Assembly: GCA_013696365.1 (NCBI GenBank)
Contig: JACCYS010000291.1
Location: 1 to 22,876, forward strand
Reading direction: 5' to 3'
Length of the DNA stretch: 22,876 nucleotides
DNA from: Nocardioidaceae bacterium
GTDB taxonomy: Bacteria; Actinomycetota; Actinomycetes; Propionibacteriales; Nocardioidaceae
In this document: piece by piece, positions 14,469 to 20,609 of the stretch
Layout: each line of letters begins with the position of its first letter
Position numbering within the stretch: position 1 is the stretch's first letter
Notes under the pieces: generated by a model
Seen by the model: only the letters and a program-made list of their open reading frames with translations
The model's database searches: none
What the model was told of the DNA's origin: nothing
Program-made: the position numbers and the translations under genes

Positions 14469-15710
14469 TCAGCGGGCGGTGCGGTACGTCGGGACCAGCT
14501 CGTGCGCCAACTGCTCGAGGAACAGCCCGACGTCGGTGACGATGCCGCGGGCCTGCGACGAACCCCGGTCGGCCAGCTTGGTGACGGTGGCCGGATTGAT
14601 GTCCACACACACCAATGGCACGGTCGCGGGCAAGATATTGCCGGTGGCAACCGAGTGCAGCATGGTCGCCACCATCAGACAGAAGCCGACGTCGTGCAGT
14701 TGTGCGCGCATCGCCCGCTGGCCATCCAGGACGTCGGTATAGACGTCCGGCAGGGGACCGTCGTCGCGCACCGAGCCCACCAGCACGAACGGGTGGGCAC
14801 CTTGCACCATCGCATGCATGATGCCGCCGGTGAGCACGCCCTGATCGACCGCCGCAGCGACCGAGCCGGCCTTGCGAATCGTGTTCAACGCCCGGATGTG
14901 GTGTTCGTGGCCGTGCTCGACACCGCGTCCGTGGGCGAGGTCGACACCCAGCGAGGTGCCGTACAGCGACGATTCGATGTCGTGTGTAGCCAGGGCGTTC
15001 CCGGCGAACAGGCAGTCCACGAAGCCGGCCTCGACCATCGCCACCATCGCCGGTGCGGCGCCGGTGTGCACCACACCCGGGCCGCCAACCCACAAAACAC
15101 GCTGGCCGGCTGCCTTCGCCTCCCGCATGCCGTCGGCCACCTGACGTACGAGCACCGCCTGCGGCTTCTCGCTGGACACCTCGGACTCCATGAACCCGAA
15201 GGTCTCTGCAGTGGCATCCAACGCGGGCACCCCTACCCGCACACCACCTGCCCCGCAGACCACTCGCATGCCGGAGCGCATGTCGGACATCGGAACAGTC
15301 TCGACCCGGGTGTTGTCGCCGTCGCCGAAGACTACGAGACCGCAGTCCATCTCGGGGTTGCCGACCGCCAGCCAGCGCCCGCCGAGGCGGACGCTGGTTT
15401 CGAGGTTGGTGCTGGAGTAGAAGCCGTCGGGAAAGACGCCGTCAGTCTGGGCACTCTCGAGGGTGGCTTCGCCGGGGTCGACCAGGTTGGCGCCGCGGGT
15501 CTGCAGTCGCATCAGCAGTCGCTGCAGTGCTTCGTCGTCGGCCGCGATGATGGTGAGCTTGGCGTGGGAGGTGTCGTTGGTCTCTCGGCCGACATCGAAG
15601 CGGTCGATGGTGTAGTCGCCGTCGTACTCACGGACGTCGTTCAGGATCAGCGACAAAATGCCACCGTCCATCAGGTGGCCGGTTATCTCGATCGTGTCAC
15701 TGGTGGGCAC
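14469..15710 (-). CDS. TIGR00300 / LOR-SDH conserved-region family protein (ornithine cyclodeaminase-like)
   Basis: The product (413 aa) matches the TIGR00300 family, whose N-terminal half carries the LOR/SDH bifunctional-enzyme conserved region. The best blocks are GGPGVVHTGAAPAM, FAGNALATHDIES, YGTSLGVDLAHG, GHEHHIRALNTIRKAGS and LVGSVRDDGPLPDV. Archaeal members have been linked to ornithine cyclodeamination to proline, and a related domain forms the C-terminal part of cyanobacterial arginine-degrading enzymes. By analogy it may deaminate ornithine or a similar amino acid, but I cannot assign the reaction. I chose the GTG at 15710, which gives the usual family length and follows AAGGAG by 4 nt. 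The open frame continues to 15926, but that extra part overlaps the neighbouring gene in another frame. Confidence 0.82.
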   Translation of the reverse strand: MPTSDTIEITGHLMDGGILSLILNDVREYDGDYTIDRFDVGRETNDTSHAKLTIIAADDEALQRLLMRLQTRGANLVDPGEATLESAQTDGVFPDGFYSSTNLETSVRLGGRWLAVGNPEMDCGLVVFGDGDNTRVETVPMSDMRSGMRVVCGAGGVRVGVPALDATAETFGFMESEVSSEKPQAVLVRQVADGMREAKAAGQRVLWVGGPGVVHTGAAPAMVAMVEAGFVDCLFAGNALATHDIESSLYGTSLGVDLAHGRGVEHGHEHHIRALNTIRKAGSVAAAVDQGVLTGGIMHAMVQGAHPFVLVGSVRDDGPLPDVYTDVLDGQRAMRAQLHDVGFCLMVATMLHSVATGNILPATVPLVCVDINPATVTKLADRGSSQARGIVTDVGLFLEQLAHELVPTYRTAR

Positions 15711-15714
15711 GGAA

Positions 15715-15720
15715 CTCCTT
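15715..15720 (-). promoter_or_regulatory. Ribosome binding site supporting the GTG start at 15710
   Basis: On the minus strand AAGGAG is followed by four bases and then GTG. The spacing is short but this is the only good site near the conserved N-terminus. Confidence 0.55.
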
Positions 15721-15739
15721 GGATCGACGGGGCGTGGTC

Positions 15740-16204
15740 TCAGATCTGTGCACCGTCGTCCCAACCGTCCGAAACGTCCCGGCGGTGGTCGTCCAGGTGC
15801 ATGATGAGGAAGATCATCCCGCCGACGAATCCGAGCACACAGGCCGTCGTCAGCAGAGTCGGCATCCGCCACTGGATTGCCGCGGCGAACATCAGCAGCA
15901 GGGGGCCGCAGATCACCGCGACCCACGCCAGGCCAACAGCACCGCGGGGACGAGGCAGCGGCGGCGGAATCGCTGGGACGAAGTGACCGTCGACATCCAG
16001 CACATCGCCGCCAGAAACAGAGCTGTCGGGTGCAGAGCTGTCGGGTGCAGAGCTGCCCGGTCCAGAGGGAGTGCGCACCACCACATCGGCAGCGTCATCC
16101 CCCGGGTCGAACCTGTCGGCCCCATCCACCTGCTGGTCATAGCCCGCGACGATCTGCGCCCACGCGGCGTCGAAACTGTCGTCGCCGGGTCGGTCAGCGG
16201 CCAT
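15740..16204 (-). CDS. Small actinobacterial membrane protein with two C-terminal helices
   Basis: The product (154 aa from this start) has no function I can name. It begins with an acidic segment containing FDAAWAQIVAGYD, followed by a Ser/Pro/Asp-rich stretch at about 45-65, a VPAIPPPLPRP segment, and two hydrophobic helices at about 91-110 and 115-136, with a charged C-terminal tail. Small proteins with this layout (acidic N-terminus, Pro-rich linker, helix pair) are common in actinobacteria. The start is uncertain: an in-frame ATG at 16246 has GGGGAG 9 nt upstream and would add 14 residues, whereas 16204 has only a weak site. The gene lies 29 bp upstream of the TIGR00300 gene on the same strand, so the two may share a transcript. 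Confidence 0.65.
   Translation of the reverse strand: MAADRPGDDSFDAAWAQIVAGYDQQVDGADRFDPGDDAADVVVRTPSGPGSSAPDSSAPDSSVSGGDVLDVDGHFVPAIPPPLPRPRGAVGLAWVAVICGPLLLMFAAAIQWRMPTLLTTACVLGFVGGMIFLIMHLDDHRRDVSDGWDDGAQI
16018..16062. repeat. Three tandem 15-bp repeats inside the membrane-protein gene
   Basis: Two identical copies of CAGAGCTGTCGGGTG (16018-16032, 16033-16047) are followed by a diverged third copy (16048-16062). On the coding strand they give a Ser-Ser-Ala-Pro-Asp-like repeat in the linker before the helices. Copy number can change without shifting the frame. Confidence 0.85.
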
Positions 16205-16268
16205 GCCCAACCCACCCGGACCGAATGAAAATGCGCACGGGTCCATCGTCGCATGCTCCCCGAGGCAG

Positions 16269-16274
16269 TAGGGT
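16269..16274 (+). promoter_or_regulatory. Possible -10 element for the acyltransferase gene
   Basis: TAGGGT fits the actinobacterial TANNNT -10 pattern. It would place the transcript start near 16281, about 33 nt before the GTG at 16314, with the AGGAG site (16305-16309) in the leader. No clear -35 is visible. Confidence 0.3.
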
Positions 16275-16313
16275 GCGCTCACGGATTCGGGCGATCGGAC
16301 GGCTAGGAGCCTG

Positions 16314-17048
16314 GTGTTCTACTGGTTGCTGAAATGGGTGCTTGTCGGCCCCCTGCTCAAGACGGTGTTCCGTCCTCGGGTGGAGGGGGCAGACGGTATA
16401 CCCAGCACCGGCGCGGTGATCCTTGCCAGCAACCACCTGAGCTATGCCGACTGGCTGTTCATGCCGCTGGTCATCCACCGCCGCGTGACCTTCGTCGCGA
16501 AGGCCGAGTACTTTCAAGGACCCGGTCTCAAGGGCTGGTTGCAGCGTCGCTTCTTCTCCGGTGCCGGCCAGGTCCCGATTGACCGCAGTAACGGCAAGTC
16601 CGCCGAGGGCGCGATGCGGACCGGGCTGAAGATCCTGGGCCGCGGGGAGCTGTTCGGCATCTATCCCGAGGGCACTCGCTCACCCGACGGACGGCTCTTC
16701 CGTGGGCGGACCGGCGTCGCCAGGCTGGCGCTGGAGGCCAAGGTGCCGGTGGTGCCGGTGGCGGTGATCGGCACCGACGTGGTCGCACCACCGGGCAAGA
16801 AGTTCGGCCGCTGGCACAGCCCACACATTCGATTCGGGGCTCCGCTGGACTTCTCTCGCTATGAGGGCATGGAGGGGGACCGCTACATCCTGCGGGCCAT
16901 CACCGACGAGATCATGTACGAGATCATGGAGCTGTCCGGGCAGGAGTACGTCGACGTCTACGCCACCAAGGGCAAGGCATCCAACACGGTGGCGCCGAGA
17001 CCCGGACAAGACCCGGACACGCCCTCAGCGGACGTCGAGGCCGCTTAA
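16314..17048 (+). CDS. 1-acyl-sn-glycerol-3-phosphate acyltransferase family protein (PlsC-like)
   Basis: The product (244 aa) is a membrane-associated lysophospholipid acyltransferase of the LPLAT/PlsC family, which transfers an acyl chain to lysophosphatidic acid or a related acceptor in phospholipid synthesis. The catalytic motif HxxxxD is NHLSYAD (H41, D46) and the acceptor-binding motif is PEGTRS at 118-123. A hydrophobic N-terminus (FYWLLKWVLVGPLL) probably touches the membrane. The length is normal; the last 25 residues are Pro/Asp-rich and probably disordered. The GTG start follows AGGAG by 4 nt. The gene is convergent with the next one, with only 6 bases between the stops. Actinobacteria have several paralogues of this family, so the exact acceptor is unknown. 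Confidence 0.9.
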   Translation: MFYWLLKWVLVGPLLKTVFRPRVEGADGIPSTGAVILASNHLSYADWLFMPLVIHRRVTFVAKAEYFQGPGLKGWLQRRFFSGAGQVPIDRSNGKSAEGAMRTGLKILGRGELFGIYPEGTRSPDGRLFRGRTGVARLALEAKVPVVPVAVIGTDVVAPPGKKFGRWHSPHIRFGAPLDFSRYEGMEGDRYILRAITDEIMYEIMELSGQEYVDVYATKGKASNTVAPRPGQDPDTPSADVEAA

Positions 17049-17054
17049 TCCTGG

Positions 17055-17654
17055 CTACGGTGTGCGAGCTGCCGGGCGCAGCGGCACGACGGCAGCCAGC
17101 ACCGCCCAGCCGGCAGCCAGGACAATCATGGTGATGACCCCACGCGGCCAGTAGATATGGCTGTCGAGGAACGACCAGGAGGCGCCGGCGACGAGCACCC
17201 CGCCCGCCACCGACAGGGTCAGGTGCCTGCGACCTGCCCTGATCGCCACCAGCAGCGACACCAGCACGGCCAGGCCCAGGTGCGTCCAGACAGCCACCAC
17301 GGCCAGGTCGTTGCCCAGGTTGAACATGATGTTCCGGTCTGGCGAGCCGGCCAGTTGCAGCGCCCCGGCGGCGGCCCCGGCCAGCAGGTCGAGGCCGGTA
17401 TAGAACGTCGCGAAGACATAGCCGAGGGCCAGCGCCACCCAGCCAGCGACCGCGCCGGTATGTCTGGCCACCAGCCAGGGCGCGAGTGCGAGCAGCGGGA
17501 ACAAGGGCAGCAGCGCGACGTGCATGCCCAGCCAGGTCTGCGCCGTCGCATCGGTCAGGTGCGCCGGATGAAACACACCGATCATGGCGACCAGCACGCC
17601 GGGGGACGCGGCGGTGAGGACCAGCAGCACCCTGCGACGGTCCCAACCGGTCAT
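17055..17654 (-). CDS. Polytopic membrane protein of unknown function
   Basis: The product (199 aa) is strongly hydrophobic, with about six likely transmembrane helices; the first is at about residues 9-27 after the basic start MTGWDRRRV. Charged or polar residues inside or near the helices include H29, H32 and H45, and the segment FYTGLDLLAGAAAG. I do not recognise a named family. Its ATG overlaps the stop of the DUF1028 gene upstream by 4 nt (ATGA), so the two are translated together. That coupling suggests, but does not prove, a functional link. Confidence 0.75.
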   Translation of the reverse strand: MTGWDRRRVLLVLTAASPGVLVAMIGVFHPAHLTDATAQTWLGMHVALLPLFPLLALAPWLVARHTGAVAGWVALALGYVFATFYTGLDLLAGAAAGALQLAGSPDRNIMFNLGNDLAVVAVWTHLGLAVLVSLLVAIRAGRRHLTLSVAGGVLVAGASWSFLDSHIYWPRGVITMIVLAAGWAVLAAVVPLRPAARTP

Positions 17655-18478
17655 TGCGGAGCCTGGCTGCCGGCGGCCTCGCGCAAGCGGGTCAGCAGCA
17701 ACGGGTCGATCCGGCCGGGCCGCAGTCGAAGCTCGTAGTTCTGCACCCCAGCCCAGCTGTCCAGGTCGGGGTGTCCGACTGTGCTGAGCAGTGCGGCCAC
17801 TTCGTCGCCGACCGGGCCGTCCAACGGCAGCAGCTCGGATTCGTCCGGTGCCTGGAAGTAGTCGTGGTGCAGCGCAAGCAGCCGGGCCAGCTCTGCGACG
17901 GGGTCGGCATGGTCGTCGACCCGAAGGTCGAAGGCACAGTCGTCACCGGGGGTGTAGCCGCCGCTGTCGGCGACCACCAGCAACGCGGCGCTCTGCCGGC
18001 CACGTCGATCGCCGCCGGCGAGATCACCGGCGGCCAGCGCACCCAGCAGGCGCTCGGGCAGTCGCAGGTCTGCACTGCCGAGCCAGGCGCGTTGCATCTC
18101 GGTGACCACGTCGGCACCGGTGAGAATGTTGCCCTGGATGGCATACCCGTCGCCGCTGAGCCCACCGGCCCAGTCCATGCACTCCGCGCCGGTCCAGGTC
18201 GCTGCCAGACCAGCGGCATCGACGATCCCGACCTGTCGAGACTCCCGGCCTTCGTCGGATCGCAACAGCGCATCGACTGCTTCGGCGGCGCTGTGGCCGT
18301 CGGACAGCAGGGCCAAGCCGTCGCGCTTGTACAGGGTATTGGCGAAGGCCTGGGTGGCGATGGCACCGACGCCGTGCCTGGCGGCGGGCACGGCGCTGCC
18401 GACCGCGAGGAACTTGGAGGCCACGGCGACCCCGGTGCTGCGGCCGTCGGGACTGCGGCCCACGATCGAGAAGGTCAC
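17651..18478 (-). CDS. DUF1028 family protein (Ntn-hydrolase-like)
   Basis: The product (275 aa) matches the DUF1028 family from its first residues: TFSIVGRSPDGRSTGVAVASKFLAVG and the following VGAIATQAFAN, then GLSGDGYAIQGNILTG. The family is related in fold to N-terminal nucleophile hydrolases; its reaction is not established, though members often neighbour amino-acid or peptide catabolism genes. The last 60 residues, including HHDYFQAPDE, form a C-terminal extension typical of the longer members. The GTG at 18478 starts exactly where family members begin. No ribosome site precedes it; instead TAGGCT lies 7 nt upstream, so the mRNA is probably leaderless. The open frame continues upstream to 19453 only as antisense of the phosphofructokinase gene. 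Confidence 0.88.
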   Translation of the reverse strand: MTFSIVGRSPDGRSTGVAVASKFLAVGSAVPAARHGVGAIATQAFANTLYKRDGLALLSDGHSAAEAVDALLRSDEGRESRQVGIVDAAGLAATWTGAECMDWAGGLSGDGYAIQGNILTGADVVTEMQRAWLGSADLRLPERLLGALAAGDLAGGDRRGRQSAALLVVADSGGYTPGDDCAFDLRVDDHADPVAELARLLALHHDYFQAPDESELLPLDGPVGDEVAALLSTVGHPDLDSWAGVQNYELRLRPGRIDPLLLTRLREAAGSQAPQ

Positions 18479-18485
18479 GGCGGGC

Positions 18486-18491
18486 AGCCTA
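18486..18491 (-). promoter_or_regulatory. -10 element of a probable leaderless promoter (DUF1028 gene)
   Basis: Read on the minus strand, TAGGCT fits TANNNT and ends 7 nt before GTG 18478, the distance expected when transcription begins at the start codon. No ribosome site is visible between them. Confidence 0.5.
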
Positions 18492-18546
18492 CGTCGCGCT
18501 GTGTCCGCACGTCGGGCCATGTCCGCTCGAACAGGCGCGCTCATGG

Positions 18547-18552
18547 TTGGCT
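18547..18552 (+). promoter_or_regulatory. Weak -10-like element before the phosphofructokinase gene
   Basis: TTGGCT ends 7 nt before ATG 18560. It differs from the other elements of this type at the second base, and there is no ribosome site, so a leaderless mRNA is possible but less certain here. Confidence 0.3.
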
Positions 18553-18559
18553 GTGCACC

Positions 18560-19585
18560 ATGCGAGTAGGAGTGCTGACAGGTGGGGGTGACTGCCCGGG
18601 TCTCAACGCGGTTATCCGTGCGCTGGTTCGCAGGGGGGTGAAGGAGTACGGGATGGAGTTCGTCGGCTTCCGCGACGGTTGGCGGGGTCCGCTGGAGAAC
18701 GACAGCCGGCCACTGGGCATCGACGAGGTCCGCGGCATCCTGCCACGAGGGGGGACGATCCTGGGCTCGTCGCGCACCAACCCGTTCAAGATGGAGGGCG
18801 GCGTCGAGACCATCACCGCGAACCTCGCATCGAGCGGCTGTGACGCGCTCGTCGCCATCGGAGGTGAGGACACTCTGGGGGTCGCCACCAAGTTGTCGGA
18901 GCTTGGCGTGAACGTCGTCGGCGTCCCCAAAACCATCGACAACGACCTGTCCGGCACGGACTTCACCTTCGGATTCGACACGGCGGTCAACATCGCGATG
19001 GAGGCGATCGACCGGCTGCACACCACGGCGGAGTCTCATCACCGGGTGCTGGTCGTTGAGGTGATGGGCCGTCATGCCGGTTGGATCGCACTGCATTCCG
19101 GCCTGGCCGGCGGAGCCAACATCATCTTGATCCCGGAGCGCCCCTTCGACATCGACAAGGTGTGCGCGCAGGTCAAGAGCCGCTTCGCGACGCGCTACTC
19201 GCCGATCATTGTGGTCGCCGAGGGGGCGACGCCCGCCGAGGGCACGATGGAGTTGTTGACCGGCGAGACCGACGCATTCGGGCATGTCCGTCTCGGCGGG
19301 ATCGGTGACCGGCTGGCCAAGGAGATCGAGACCCGCACCGGTGAGGAGGCCCGTGCCGTTGTGCTCGGCCACGTGCAGCGCGGGGGTACGCCGACAGCGT
19401 TCGACCGGTGGCTGGCCACCCGGTTCGGTCTGCACGCCGCGCAGGCGGTGCACGAGCAGGCGTTCGGCTCGATGGTGGCGCTGCGCGGCACCGACATCGT
19501 GCGGGTGCCGCTGACCGAGGGGACCGATGAGCTCAAGACGGTGCGCCCCGAGCTGTACGAGGAAGCCGAGGTCCTCTTCGGCTGA
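18560..19585 (+). CDS. 6-phosphofructokinase, predicted diphosphate-dependent
   Basis: The product (341 aa) phosphorylates fructose 6-phosphate to the 1,6-bisphosphate in glycolysis. It begins with the phosphoryl-donor motif GGGDCPGLNAVIR at 8-20. The catalytic aspartate is D127 in PKTIDNDL, and GRHAGWIA and HVQRGGTP are typical. Two residues decide the donor: position 104 is Asp (GGEDT) and position 124 is Lys (VPKTIDND). In ATP-dependent bacterial enzymes both are Gly; Asp plus Lys is the PPi type, as in Amycolatopsis methanolica (established knowledge). I therefore predict a PPi-dependent, reversible enzyme. The ATG at 18560 begins the conserved strand directly. The longer frame from 17654 is antisense of the DUF1028 gene and was rejected. 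The divergent neighbour starts 81 bp away. Confidence 0.93.
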   Translation: MRVGVLTGGGDCPGLNAVIRALVRRGVKEYGMEFVGFRDGWRGPLENDSRPLGIDEVRGILPRGGTILGSSRTNPFKMEGGVETITANLASSGCDALVAIGGEDTLGVATKLSELGVNVVGVPKTIDNDLSGTDFTFGFDTAVNIAMEAIDRLHTTAESHHRVLVVEVMGRHAGWIALHSGLAGGANIILIPERPFDIDKVCAQVKSRFATRYSPIIVVAEGATPAEGTMELLTGETDAFGHVRLGGIGDRLAKEIETRTGEEARAVVLGHVQRGGTPTAFDRWLATRFGLHAAQAVHEQAFGSMVALRGTDIVRVPLTEGTDELKTVRPELYEEAEVLFG

Positions 19586-19596
19586 GGCGGCGCCCG

Positions 19597-19602
19597 TACG
19601 CT
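19597..19602 (+). promoter_or_regulatory. -10 element of a probable leaderless promoter (lipid kinase gene)
   Basis: TACGCT (TANNNT) ends 6 nt before GTG 19609, and no ribosome site is present. The same hexamer at the same distance precedes the DAHP synthase gene, which supports its reality. Confidence 0.5.
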
Positions 19603-19608
19603 GGGCCC

Positions 19609-20556
19609 GTGACGACCACTGCGACCGTGCCGTGCACGAGGGCGGCGCTGATCGTCAACACGGGCTCCCGGACTGGGGCGCAGGCATTCGCGCGCGCCGA
19701 GCAGCGGCTGACCGCCCTAGGCGTGCCCCTGGTCGACACCTTCGGGTTGCGCGATGCCGCGCGACTGCCCGAGACGGTCGAGGCGGTCTTGGCCGACGGC
19801 TGTGACCTCGTGGTGCTCGGAGGCGGGGACGGCACGGTGAGCGCGGTGGTGGACCAACTCGTGGGGGAACGAGCGGTGTTGGGCGTGCTGCCCCTTGGCA
19901 CCGCCAACGACTTTGCCCGCACGATGGGCATCCCAGCCGACGTCGACGCCGCCTGCGAGGTGCTGCGTTCGGGCAAGGTCGTCGACGTCGACCTCGGCGT
20001 CGCCGACGGCAACTACTTCGTCAACGTCGCCTCGCTCGGCCTGTCGGTCGCCGTCAGTCGGGCGCTCAGCCATGACCTCAAGCGGCGCCTCGGGGCGGCG
20101 GCCTACCCCATCGCCACCCTCAAGGCATACCGCGGGTACGCGCCGTTCCGGGCCCGGCTGGAGTTCCCGCGAGGCGACCATGCGGCCATCGACATCGCCG
20201 AGGCCATGCAGGTGGCGATCGGCAACGGTCGCTACTACGGCGGGGGCAACGTGATGTCGCCTGACGCCGGCATCGACGACCAGAGCCTGGACGTCTACGC
20301 GATCGCCCGGGGCCGGTTCCGCGACCACCTCGCGATCGTGTCCGCGTTCCGGAGCGGCCGCTTCGTCGAGCACGAGCTGGTCACCCATGTGGCGACCCGC
20401 GAGGTGGTGGTGCGCACCGACCCACCGCGGCACATCAACATCGACGGCGAGGTGGTGACGGCGACACCTGAAGTCTTCCGGGTCGTCCACAACGGGCTGC
20501 ACGTCGCCGTCCCGCAGGCCTCGACGGCGGCGCGGCTCGAGACCGAGCTGCCGTGA
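19609..20556 (+). CDS. Diacylglycerol kinase family lipid kinase (YegS/DagK type)
   Basis: The product (315 aa) belongs to the DAGK_cat/YegS family, which phosphorylates diacylglycerol or related lipids with ATP, at the inner face of the membrane. The nucleotide motif GGGDGT is at 71-76, followed by LPLGTANDFARTMGIP, a hallmark of the family. The C-terminal half has the typical NGRYYGGGNVMSPDAGIDD block and INIDGEVV near the end. The length is normal. The GTG start has no ribosome site and a -10 hexamer 6 nt upstream. The stop overlaps a possible upstream GTG start of the DAHP synthase gene. The lipid substrate cannot be told from the sequence. Confidence 0.9.
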   Translation: MTTTATVPCTRAALIVNTGSRTGAQAFARAEQRLTALGVPLVDTFGLRDAARLPETVEAVLADGCDLVVLGGGDGTVSAVVDQLVGERAVLGVLPLGTANDFARTMGIPADVDAACEVLRSGKVVDVDLGVADGNYFVNVASLGLSVAVSRALSHDLKRRLGAAAYPIATLKAYRGYAPFRARLEFPRGDHAAIDIAEAMQVAIGNGRYYGGGNVMSPDAGIDDQSLDVYAIARGRFRDHLAIVSAFRSGRFVEHELVTHVATREVVVRTDPPRHINIDGEVVTATPEVFRVVHNGLHVAVPQASTAARLETELP

Positions 20557-20597
20557 CGGCGGGACGCACCCGGCTCCGACCGGCACCGGACTGCGCC

Positions 20598-20603
20598 TAC
20601 GCT
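20598..20603 (+). promoter_or_regulatory. -10 element of a probable leaderless promoter (DAHP synthase gene)
   Basis: TACGCT ends 6 nt before ATG 20610, exactly as in the lipid kinase gene upstream. It favours ATG 20610 as the start over the in-frame GTG at 20553. Confidence 0.5.
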
Positions 20604-20609
20604 GGACAG

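Noticed and set aside
14502..15986. 494-codon plus-strand frame opposite the TIGR00300 gene
   Set aside because: The minus-strand protein has strong family motifs; the opposite translation is His/Gly/Arg-rich and has no domain.
18502..18526. Direct repeat TGTCCGC, copies 18 bp apart, in the DUF1028/phosphofructokinase gap
   Set aside because: Seven bases in GC-rich DNA can recur by chance, and no regulator gene lies nearby.
17654..18559. N-terminal extension of the phosphofructokinase
   Set aside because: It is antisense to the DUF1028 gene and carries no domain; the kinase fold starts directly at 18560.
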